Positions 1 through 6,943 of a DNA stretch of 18,892 nt are shown here, one piece after another. This stretch comes from Xanthobacteraceae bacterium (GTDB lineage: Bacteria > Pseudomonadota > Alphaproteobacteria > Rhizobiales > Xanthobacteraceae), in NCBI GenBank assembly GCA_030040825.1, contig JASHSY010000317.1, positions 1-18,892 on the forward strand, given 5' to 3'. The notes below the pieces were generated by a model. It was given only the letters and a program-made list of their open reading frames with translations. It was not told where the DNA came from and did no database searches. Both the position numbers and the translations under genes were made by a program. Within the stretch, counting starts at the first letter, position 1. Every line of letters starts with the position of its first letter.

Positions 1-901
1 CGCCGATATCATCGCGGGTTTCGCATTGACCCCTAATGCGCTCGCCGCGGCCGATGTTTCCGCCGAGGCGAAGAAGTTCATGGTGGTCATGAACGCCGCC
101 ACTTCGATCATCACCACCAAATCTCCTTTTATGGCCCGTACATCGGTGACGACGCCGATGTTAAACGGCACGCTGGGTACATGGGCCGCCAAGCACGGTA
201 TCAAGCGGGTCTATACAATGGTGTCCGACTACGGTCCGGGCATCGACGCTGAAAGCGCCTTCCACGCCGGCTTTAAGGCTGCGGGTGGCGAGGTTGTCGG
301 CTCGGTCCGTTTTCCCGTCGCCAATCCCGACTTTTCCGCCTTCATCCAGCGCGCCAAGGATTCCAATCCTGATGCGATCTACATCTGGATTCCCGGCGGG
401 GCGCAGCCGGCCGCTGTCGGCAAGGCGCTGGCAGAGCGTGGCGTCGATCCGTCCAAGGTCAAAGTCCTGGGCCAGGATGCGCTCTCATCGGAAAGCGCAA
501 TCAAGAGCATGGGAGACTTGGCTCTCGGCATCATTACTTGCGGAAATTACGACTTCAATCATCAATCCGCCCTCAATCATGCGTTCGTCAAAGCCTACAA
601 CGAAGACTTCAAGCGCAATCCCGATTTCTTCTCGGTCGGCGGTTATGACGGCATGCACCTTATTTACGAGAGCCTGAAGAAAACCGGCGGCAAAACCGAC
701 GGCGACAGCCTGATCGCCGCCGCCAAGGGCATGAGCTGGGAGAGTCCGCGCGGACCAATGAGCATAGATCCGGAAACGCGCGACGTTATCGAAACGGTTT
801 ATATTCGCCGCGTTGCCAAAGTGGGCAACGAGCTTCTCAACGTCGAATTCGACAAGGTCGACAACGTCAAAGATCCGGTGAAAGAGCAGGTGAAGAAGTA
901 A
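1..901 (+). CDS. ABC transporter substrate-binding protein, branched-chain amino acid type (5' end outside window)
   Basis: This is the C-terminal 299 residues of a periplasmic type I binding protein (Peripla_BP_6 / LivJ-K family), which captures amino acids or small carboxylates for an ABC importer. The frame is open from base 2, and the protein aligns without gaps to the complete paralogue just downstream (about two thirds identical by eye). Shared blocks include DIIAGF, TPNALAAADVS, YTMV-DYGPGIDAE, IPGGAQP, DFKRNPDFFS and SWESPRGP. The N-terminus and signal peptide are therefore missing only because the window starts here; the TTG at 26 is not a start. The stop is TAA at 899-901. A hairpin with a T-run follows at 973-1006, so this gene may end its own transcript while the second copy begins the liv operon. 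The ligand cannot be told from sequence. Confidence 0.93.
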   Translation, partial: ADIIAGFALTPNALAAADVSAEAKKFMVVMNAATSIITTKSPFMARTSVTTPMLNGTLGTWAAKHGIKRVYTMVSDYGPGIDAESAFHAGFKAAGGEVVGSVRFPVANPDFSAFIQRAKDSNPDAIYIWIPGGAQPAAVGKALAERGVDPSKVKVLGQDALSSESAIKSMGDLALGIITCGNYDFNHQSALNHAFVKAYNEDFKRNPDFFSVGGYDGMHLIYESLKKTGGKTDGDSLIAAAKGMSWESPRGPMSIDPETRDVIETVYIRRVAKVGNELLNVEFDKVDNVKDPVKEQVKK

Positions 902-972
902 GCATGCGCAGGGGCAACAGCCCAAGTCTTTCTAAGAGCAAGCCGCTTAAGATAAGCATTTCGAAGACAAAA

Positions 973-1006
973 CGCCGCGGACTACCGTTCTTGCGGCGCT
1001 TTTCTT
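973..1006 (+). terminator. Probable intrinsic terminator between the two binding-protein genes
   Basis: CGCCGC (973-978) and GCGGCG (993-998) form a 6-bp all-GC stem with a 14-nt loop, followed by TTTTCTT at 1000-1006. It lies 71 bases after the first binding-protein stop and before the ribosome binding site of the second. The loop is longer than ideal, so partial read-through is likely. Confidence 0.55.
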
Positions 1007-1056
1007 GTTCGGAAGCGTAGGGCATTCTCGCCTCAACAAACAAACGGGAGGATCAC

Positions 1057-2235
1057 ATGCGCCGTATTTTGCTGGCGGGTTTATCCGTGTTGGCGCTAAG
1101 CCTGCTGCCGGTAGCCGGGCACGCCCAGGGCACGGTCAAGATCGGCTTGATCATGCCATATTCCGGCCAGTTCGCCGACGCCGCCACCCAGATGGACGAC
1201 GGCATCAAGCTTTATCTGAAACAGCATGGCGACAAGCTCGGCGGCATGAATGTCGAAATTATCCGCAAGGACACCGGCGGCATTAATCCGCCCGTTGCCA
1301 AACGGCTGGCGCAGGAACTGGTGACGCGCGACAACGTCGATATCATCGCCGGTTTCGTACTCACGCCAAATGCGCTCGCTGCTGCCGACGTGTCCTCGGA
1401 AGCCAAGAAGTTTATGGTCGTCATGAACGCGGCAACCGCGATCATCACCACCAAGTCGCCCTATATGGTGCGGACATCGTTGACCGTGCCGCAGCTCACC
1501 GAGACGCTTGGCACCTGGGCGGAAAAGCGCGGGTTGAAAAAAGTCTACACTATGGTCACCGACTATGGTCCGGGGATCGACGCGGAAGGGGCATTTCAGA
1601 AGGGCTTCAAGGACGCCGGCGGCGACATCGTCGGCTCGGTGCGGATGGCGGTGCAGAATCCGGATTTCACCGCTTACGTGCAACGCGCCAAGGATCTCGA
1701 TCCGCAGGGCATTTTCGTGATGATCCCGGGAGGTGCGCAGCCGGGAGCGTTTGGCAAAGCGCTCGCTGGAGTAGGCGTCGACCCGAAAAAGACCCAGGTC
1801 ATGGGTCAATTGGAAATCGCCGACGAGCACGCCCTTGCCAGCATGGGCGACATCGCCGAGGGCATCATCACCGCGGCGCATTACGACTACAATCACAAGT
1901 CAAAAATGAACGCAGACTTCGTCAAGGCCTACAACGCCGATTTCAAGCGTAATCCGGACTTTTTCTCGATCGGCGGCTATGACGGCATGCATGCCATAGA
2001 CGCCGCTCTGAAAAAGTCCGGCGGCAAGACCGACGGCGAATCGTTAATCAGCGCGGCGAAAGGAATGAGCTGGGAAAGTCCGCGTGGGCCGATTTCGATC
2101 GATCCGGAAACCCGCGACATCATCCAGACCGTCTACATCGACAAAGTGGAGAAGGTTGGCGGACGTCTGGTCAACGTACAGATCGACGCCATTCCGAATG
2201 TAAAGGATCCGATTAAGGCCGCGATGAAGAAATGA
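1057..2235 (+). CDS. ABC transporter substrate-binding protein, branched-chain amino acid type
   Basis: Complete 392-aa periplasmic binding protein of the LivJ/LivK-like family (Peripla_BP_6), the usual length. The start ATG has a GGGAGG box at 1046-1051, five bases upstream. Residues 1-24 are a signal peptide: MRR, a hydrophobic core, then a GHA site before QG. The mature protein begins with the usual VKIGLIMPYSGQF strand. It is a close paralogue of the protein encoded just upstream. The permease gene livH follows after 155 bases, so this is the binding protein most directly linked to livHMGF. The 2236-2390 gap carries a short stem (TGCCG 2236-2240 with CGGCA 2248-2252) without a T-run. Such stems between a binding-protein gene and its permease genes often stabilise the upstream message, but that role is inferred here. 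The substrate is unknown. Confidence 0.95.
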   Translation: MRRILLAGLSVLALSLLPVAGHAQGTVKIGLIMPYSGQFADAATQMDDGIKLYLKQHGDKLGGMNVEIIRKDTGGINPPVAKRLAQELVTRDNVDIIAGFVLTPNALAAADVSSEAKKFMVVMNAATAIITTKSPYMVRTSLTVPQLTETLGTWAEKRGLKKVYTMVTDYGPGIDAEGAFQKGFKDAGGDIVGSVRMAVQNPDFTAYVQRAKDLDPQGIFVMIPGGAQPGAFGKALAGVGVDPKKTQVMGQLEIADEHALASMGDIAEGIITAAHYDYNHKSKMNADFVKAYNADFKRNPDFFSIGGYDGMHAIDAALKKSGGKTDGESLISAAKGMSWESPRGPISIDPETRDIIQTVYIDKVEKVGGRLVNVQIDAIPNVKDPIKAAMKK

Positions 2236-2390
2236 TGCCGGCGACGGCGGCATGAAAGGCCCGTTCAGGCTGGCGATGACGGCGTAACCGAGCGGGCGGC
2301 GGTCGGCCGTGGCACGAGCCGGAAATGGCTTGGCCGGGCGTGGCGCGCTCCGCTAGGTTGCTAGGCATCAATTCGTCGGGGGCTTCGTCC

Positions 2391-3254
2391 ATGCTTCCTC
2401 CCGTCTTCGGCGTCCTGTTCGACGGCCTTGCTTACGGCATGCTGCTATTTCTTCTCTCGGTGGGTCAGTCGGTGACGCTCGGGATGATGAATTTCATCAA
2501 CTTGGCGCATTGCAGCTTTGCCATGCTTGGCGGCTACCTGACCGTCACGCTCATGTCGCGTTACGGCTGGTCGTTCTTCGCTACGTTGCCCTGCGCGTTC
2601 GTCGTGGCCGCCGTCGTCAGCGTCGGATTTGAGCGCACGTTGTTTCGCCGCCTTTATCGCGCGAGCGAACTCGACCAAGTACTGCTGACCATAGGCATCG
2701 TTTTCATTTCGGTGGCGGTCGCAGCCTATGTATTCGGTACCGATCAGCAACCGCTGCAATTGCCCCACTATCTGCGAAGTTCGCTGACTTTCATGGGCAT
2801 CCGTTTTGCGGTCTATCGGCTCGTCCTCGTCGGTCTGGCGCTGCTCATCACGCTCGCGTTGGTGATCGGTCTCGACTATACCCGCTTCGGCGCCCGCGTG
2901 CGTGCTGCCGTCGACAACGAACGCATGGCGCGCGGACTCGGCATCGATGTCGACCGCACGTTTGCGATCACTTTCGCGCTCGGCAGCGGACTTGCCGGGC
3001 TCGGCGGCGCGCTCGCCATTGAAATTGTCGGCCTCGATCCGTCGTTTGCCTTCACCTACCTGATTTACGTGCTGATCGTCGTCTCCGTCGGCGGGCTCGG
3101 CTCGATTTCCGGATCTTTCGTCGCAGCCATCGTGCTCGGCATCAGCGACGTCGCCGGCAAATATTACATCCCGCAACTCGGCGCGTTTCTCATCTATCTG
3201 GTGATGATCAGCCTGTTGATGTGGCGGCCGCTCGGCTTGCTCGGAAAACGTTGA
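2391..3254 (+). CDS. livH: Branched-chain amino acid ABC transporter permease LivH
   Basis: An inner-membrane permease of the BPD_transp_2 family, 287 aa from the chosen ATG at 2391. It starts with a hydrophobic helix (FDGLAYGMLLFLLSVGQSVTLGMMNFINLAHCSF), the usual LivH N-terminus, and has about eight membrane segments. A conserved loop, MARGLGIDVDRTFAITFALGSGLAG, lies after the middle of the protein; it is the EAA-like contact site for the ATPases. An in-frame start at 2325 would add 22 polar residues unlike the family, so 2391 is preferred. GGGGG at 2378-2382 is a modest ribosome binding site. The stop TGA overlaps the livM ATG by one base (TGATG), which suggests translational coupling. Confidence 0.93.
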   Translation: MLPPVFGVLFDGLAYGMLLFLLSVGQSVTLGMMNFINLAHCSFAMLGGYLTVTLMSRYGWSFFATLPCAFVVAAVVSVGFERTLFRRLYRASELDQVLLTIGIVFISVAVAAYVFGTDQQPLQLPHYLRSSLTFMGIRFAVYRLVLVGLALLITLALVIGLDYTRFGARVRAAVDNERMARGLGIDVDRTFAITFALGSGLAGLGGALAIEIVGLDPSFAFTYLIYVLIVVSVGGLGSISGSFVAAIVLGISDVAGKYYIPQLGAFLIYLVMISLLMWRPLGLLGKR

Positions 3255-4243
3255 TGGCGCTGAGTGAAACCTCGATCGATCCGCAACTTTATCTCGTGGA
3301 GCAAACGCGCTGGCGGCCCGCCGAAATCGTATTCTGGCTGGCGACCTTGCTGCCGTATTTGCTGTTCCCGAATTACCTGTCACTCGCGAGCCAGATCGCC
3401 ATCGCCGCGCTGTTTGCCTTATCGCTCGATCTGATACTCGGTTATGCCGGCATTGTTTCGCTGGGGCATGCGGCGTTCTTCGGCATCGGCGCCTACACCG
3501 CGGGACTTTTGTCGAAATATGGCTGGGGCGAGCCATTGAGCGGGCTCGTTGTTGCCGCCTTCGCGGCCGGGGTGGTCGGATATGCCACGAGCTTCGTGAT
3601 CTGCCGCTTCCGGCATCTTGCTCTGATCATGCTTACGCTCGGTTTCGGACTGTTGCTGGCGGAACTGGCCAATAGTTTGGGCTGGCTGACCGGCGGCATG
3701 GACGGCTTGCAGGGCATCCACACCTGGAAGCTCCTTGGCACGTTCCCGTTCGATCTTTACGGGCGCGCTGCCTATGCCTACGCGCTCGCGGTGCTGTTCG
3801 TGCTTTTCCTGTTCACGCGCCGGCTTATCCATTCGCCGTTCGGCCTCTCGCTGCGGGGTATTCGCGAAAACTTTGTGCGTATGCCGGCGATCGGCGCACC
3901 GAGCCGCGCGCATATTCGCACAATCTACACCATCGCCGCCTGCATCGCCGGCGTCGCCGGCGCGCTTCTTGCGCAAACCACCGAAACTGTCTCGCTCGAT
4001 TCGCTGGGCTTCGAACGCTCGGCCGAGGTGGTGGTGATACTGGTGCTCGGCGGCGCCGGCCGGCTTTACGGCGGGCTGGTCGGTGCAACCATCTATCTGA
4101 TCGCCCGCGATCAATTCTCCGGAATTGTGCCGCAATACTGGTATTTCTGGATCGGCATTCTGCTGGTCGCCGTCGTCATTTTCCTTCCCAACGGTATTCT
4201 CGGCGGACTGGCGCAGTTCACCGCGCGCTGGAGCCGTAAGTGA
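3254..4243 (+). CDS. livM: Branched-chain amino acid ABC transporter permease LivM
   Basis: Second permease subunit of the HAAT-type importer, 329 aa and BPD_transp_2 family, paired with LivH in the inner membrane. The start ATG overlaps the livH stop. The LivM signature is clear: DLILGYAGIVSLGHAAFFGIGAY near residue 60, then FRHLALIMLTLGFG, TGGMDGLQGI (variant of TGG-x-GL), and the C-terminal VVILVLGGAGRLYGGLVGA block that is shared across the family. It has about nine to ten hydrophobic segments. The stop TGA overlaps the GTG start of livG by three bases (GTGA), so the two are probably translationally coupled. Nothing is missing relative to family members of this length. Confidence 0.95.
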   Translation: MALSETSIDPQLYLVEQTRWRPAEIVFWLATLLPYLLFPNYLSLASQIAIAALFALSLDLILGYAGIVSLGHAAFFGIGAYTAGLLSKYGWGEPLSGLVVAAFAAGVVGYATSFVICRFRHLALIMLTLGFGLLLAELANSLGWLTGGMDGLQGIHTWKLLGTFPFDLYGRAAYAYALAVLFVLFLFTRRLIHSPFGLSLRGIRENFVRMPAIGAPSRAHIRTIYTIAACIAGVAGALLAQTTETVSLDSLGFERSAEVVVILVLGGAGRLYGGLVGATIYLIARDQFSGIVPQYWYFWIGILLVAVVIFLPNGILGGLAQFTARWSRK

Positions 4244-5019
4244 GTGCGCCGGCGCTGGCGACCCGCGGGCTCGCCAAAAGTTTTGGCTCACTCGTGGTCG
4301 CCCGCGACATCGAGATCGAACTACCGAAGGGAGTGCGCTATGCATTGATCGGCCCCAACGGCGCCGGCAAGACCACGTTGATCAATCTGATGACCGGCAT
4401 GCTACAGCCCGGCGCCGGGCGCATCTTTCTTGACGACTCCGATATAACCGCTTTACCGCCCGAACAACGCGTGCGCCGCGGCCTGGTGCGCACTTATCAA
4501 ATCAACTCGCTGTTTCCTCATCTCACCGCGCTGGAATCAATCACGCTTGCGGTATGCGAGCGGACTCGCGCGGCGCGTATCTGGTGGCGGCAACTTAACG
4601 CCTATCCGCACGAAATCGACGAAGCTCACGACATTCTCGTCGCATTGAAGCTCGGCTCGGCATGTCATCGCCTGACCCGCGAAATGGCTTACGGGCAGCA
4701 GCGGTTGCTCGAGATCGCGCTCGCGCTCGCTACCCGGCCGAAGGTATTGCTGCTTGACGAGCCAGCGGCAGGCGTCCCGCGCGAAGAAAGTCAGGAATTG
4801 TTCGCCGCTATCGCCGGGCTCTCCAGCGACATCACCGTCTTGTTCATCGAACACGATATGGAGTTGGTGTTCCGCTTCGCCTCGCGGATCATTGTGATGG
4901 TCGGCGGACGCGTGCTGATGCAGGGAGCGCCGCACGAAATCGCCAACGACCCACAGGTGCGCGCGGTCTATCTCGGCAACACGCCGGCCAAAATTTTGCA
5001 TGGGCCGCGCCATGGCTGA
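4240..5019 (+). CDS. livG: Branched-chain amino acid ABC transporter ATP-binding protein LivG
   Basis: Cytoplasmic ATPase subunit, 259 aa, with a GTG start that overlaps the livM stop. Walker A is GPNGAGKTT (residues 38-46), the Q-loop is TYQINSLFPHLT, Walker B is VLLLDEPAAG, and the switch histidine is in FIEHDME. The signature loop reads AYGQQR in place of LSGGQ; LivG proteins commonly have S/A-YGQQR here. The C-terminal stretch AVYLGN is the usual LivG ending motif. The gene ends inside the start region of livF. It works with LivF as the ATPase pair on LivH and LivM. Confidence 0.95.
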   Translation: MSAPALATRGLAKSFGSLVVARDIEIELPKGVRYALIGPNGAGKTTLINLMTGMLQPGAGRIFLDDSDITALPPEQRVRRGLVRTYQINSLFPHLTALESITLAVCERTRAARIWWRQLNAYPHEIDEAHDILVALKLGSACHRLTREMAYGQQRLLEIALALATRPKVLLLDEPAAGVPREESQELFAAIAGLSSDITVLFIEHDMELVFRFASRIIVMVGGRVLMQGAPHEIANDPQVRAVYLGNTPAKILHGPRHG

Positions 5020-5728
5020 GCCGCTGCTCGCATTCGACGACGTGCGCGCCGGTTACGGTTCCGCTGTGGTGCTCGACGGCGTGTCGTTCGCGCTCCCGGA
5101 ACGCGGCAGGCTCGCCGTATTGGGGCGGAACGGGGTCGGCAAATCGACGCTGCTGCTCACCATCATGGGCTATACGCGGGTCGGCCGCGGCCACATCCGC
5201 TGGCGCGGCGATGATGTCACCCGGCAGCCGCCGCATCGCCGTGCGCTTGCCGGCATCGGCTGGGTGGCCCAGGAGCGCGAGGTTTTCCCTTCGCTTACCG
5301 TGGAGGAAAACCTCACCGTGGCCGCACGGAACGGCCGCTGGAATCTCGCCTCCGTCTACGATCTTTTCCCGCGACTAGCCGAACGCCAACGCAATCTCGG
5401 CAATCAATTGTCCGGCGGCGAGCAGCAGATGCTGGCGATCGCTCGCGCGCTGATGACAAATCCGGCGCTGCTTTTGCTCGACGAACCGCTCGAAGGCCTG
5501 GCGCCGATCGTGGTCGAGGAACTGACCGCCGCTATCCGGCGCATGACCAAGGAGGGTTCCAATGCCTTTATTCTGGTCGAGCAGCACGCCGATATCGCCC
5601 TATCATTGACCGAGAGTGTGCTTGTGCTTGAACGCGGCCGCATCGTGCATGGCGGCGCGTCGGCGGATTTGCTCGCCGACCACACCGCGCTGGACCGCCT
5701 GGTGGGCTTGCGGCTCGCGGAGATGTGA
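5012..5728 (+). CDS. livF: Branched-chain amino acid ABC transporter ATP-binding protein LivF
   Basis: Second ATPase subunit, 238 aa from ATG 5012; an in-frame ATG at 5000 is an alternative, and neither has a strong ribosome binding site. The gene overlaps livG by eight bases. It begins LLAFDDVRAGYG, typical of LivF. Walker A is GRNGVGKST (38-46), followed by a Q-loop in WVAQEREVFPSLTVEENL, the signature LSGGEQQ, Walker B LLLLDEPLEGLAP and the switch histidine in LVEQHAD. LivF is the last gene of the operon. The 42-base gap to the convergent dehydrogenase holds only a broken stem (GTTA/TAAC with GTGC/GCAC) and no T-run, so no clear terminator is seen. Confidence 0.95.
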   Translation: MAEPLLAFDDVRAGYGSAVVLDGVSFALPERGRLAVLGRNGVGKSTLLLTIMGYTRVGRGHIRWRGDDVTRQPPHRRALAGIGWVAQEREVFPSLTVEENLTVAARNGRWNLASVYDLFPRLAERQRNLGNQLSGGEQQMLAIARALMTNPALLLLDEPLEGLAPIVVEELTAAIRRMTKEGSNAFILVEQHADIALSLTESVLVLERGRIVHGGASADLLADHTALDRLVGLRLAEM

Positions 5729-5770
5729 GTGTTAACGGTGCCCAGTCGCACGCGCTAACCGCAACAAAAG

Positions 5771-6814
5771 CTAGGCTTGCTGCCGGCGCAAATCCGGCAT
5801 CTTGATCCCCGCGGTTTTGGCCACCGCCGCAAGCTGTTGCCAAAGTTTCTCGGCAATCGGGATGCCGGATCGACGCCGCACGATTTCGGTGCGGCTCGCC
5901 CGTTCGCCTGGCATCAAAATCTCATCGAAGCCTTCTTGCCGCGGCAACGCCTTGAGCCAAGCAGCAAGCGTGTCGACGTCACGCACGAATTCCGCCAGCG
6001 GGCGGAAATTGGCGATATCGACGGCAAGAATGGCGCTGTTTTGCGCGAAGGTCCGCCGCTTTTGCGGGCCGAGCGCGAGCGCCTGGATCGGCGCGGCGGC
6101 CAGCACGCTCGCCAACACCTCAAACATCAAGGCAAGACCCGATCCCTTTGGACCGCCGAGCGGCAGCAGGGTCTTAGCCTCAGCTGGATCGGTGGTCGGC
6201 GTCCCGGCTTCGGTTAGGACCGCGCCTGACGGCAATTGTGTGCCGGTCGCCAAGGCCTGCAGGATTTTGCCGTTAGAGATCGCGCTGGTCGCCATGTCGA
6301 GGACGATCGGTCCGTTACCGCTCGGCACTGCAATTGCAATCGGGCTTGTTCCGAGACTCGCGACCCGCGCGCCGTGATAAGCGACGAATGCGGGCCCAGC
6401 GCCGACGATCAATGCGACGCAACCGCGCTCCGCCATGCACTGCGCATAACGCCCGATCGCCCCGGTATGGGTGGTCTCCCGCACCAGGCCGAAACACGTT
6501 CCGGCAGCGCGCGCCCGGTCGGCGGCAAGGACGATCGCCTGCATCATCGCTACCGGGCCAAAACCTCGGCCGCCGTCGAGGACAAATGTGGCGGCACGGT
6601 CATGCAACAAACGCGGCTGCGCCCTCGGGTCGATCTCACGGCGATCGATCATGTCGAGATAAGACGGCAGACGTGAAACGCCGTGCCCGTCAACGCCGCG
6701 CAAATTGGCCCAGACCAAGCCATCGGCGACCACGCCGGCGTCCGCCGCACGCGCGCCCTTCGTGGTCAGCGCGTCGCGAATGAAACGTGCCAGCTCTTGG
6801 TGATCGACAATCAT
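5771..6814 (-). CDS. Ldh_2-family NAD(P)-dependent 2-hydroxyacid dehydrogenase (malate/L-lactate/ureidoglycolate dehydrogenase family)
   Basis: A 347-aa soluble oxidoreductase of the Ldh_2 family (YiaK, ComC, AllD, MdhB relatives), which is distinct from the classical Rossmann LDH/MDH fold. Visible family marks are GVDGHGVSRLP with catalytic His44 (usually DSHG), HTGAIGRY at 116-123, LGTSPIAIAVP, LDMATS, NGKI, and GGPKGSGLALMFEVL near 220-234. The family reduces 2-keto acids or oxidises 2-hydroxyacids with NAD(P). The exact substrate cannot be called, because malate, lactate, sulfolactate, ureidoglycolate and diketogulonate enzymes share these marks. The ATG overlaps the TGA of a short upstream frame (ATGA at 6811-6814). 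The gene converges on livF, so the transporter may import a compound it handles; this is inference only. Confidence 0.88.
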   Translation of the reverse strand: MIVDHQELARFIRDALTTKGARAADAGVVADGLVWANLRGVDGHGVSRLPSYLDMIDRREIDPRAQPRLLHDRAATFVLDGGRGFGPVAMMQAIVLAADRARAAGTCFGLVRETTHTGAIGRYAQCMAERGCVALIVGAGPAFVAYHGARVASLGTSPIAIAVPSGNGPIVLDMATSAISNGKILQALATGTQLPSGAVLTEAGTPTTDPAEAKTLLPLGGPKGSGLALMFEVLASVLAAAPIQALALGPQKRRTFAQNSAILAVDIANFRPLAEFVRDVDTLAAWLKALPRQEGFDEILMPGERASRTEIVRRRSGIPIAEKLWQQLAAVAKTAGIKMPDLRRQQA

Positions 6815-6912
6815 TGTGTGCGACCCGCAAAGGAGCGGACGAGCCAGTCGCGCAACAAGTTCCGGACCCGCGTGGATTTTTCGTTGTACTGGAAGGGGTC
6901 CAGGTCGAGCAT
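6811..6912 (-). CDS. Small ORF or gene remnant translationally coupled to the dehydrogenase
   Basis: Too short for most gene finders. The frame gives MLDLDPFQYNEKSTRVRNLL and continues RDWLVRSFAGRTQ (33 aa). Its TGA (6813-6811) overlaps the dehydrogenase ATG as ATGA, the arrangement of coupled genes. Amino acid content is unremarkable and soluble. In the same frame the sequence stays plausible for about ten more residues upstream (TLGYATLAD), up to the end of the antiporter gene at 6944. It could therefore be the C-terminus of a gene cut away when the antiporter arrived, or a short leader peptide. No family recognised. Confidence 0.35.
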   Translation of the reverse strand: MLDLDPFQYNEKSTRVRNLLRDWLVRSFAGRTQ

Positions 6913-6943
6913 GTCGGCCAGCGTAGCATAACCAAGCGTTGTT

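Noticed and set aside
26..28. TTG at 26 as start of the first binding protein
   Set aside because: The frame is open to the window edge and the upstream residues match the downstream paralogue, so the real start lies outside the window.
2445..3536. Long open frame on the minus strand opposite livH and livM
   Set aside because: The translation is full of Arg, Asp, His and Gln repeats typical of antisense frames in GC-rich genes, while the plus strand carries well-conserved permeases.
6838..6863. EcfG-like site before the dehydrogenase on the minus strand: GGAAC-N17-CGTC
   Set aside because: The -10 box misses the conserved final T of GTT, and the -35 lies inside the 33-codon frame; chance is a fair explanation.
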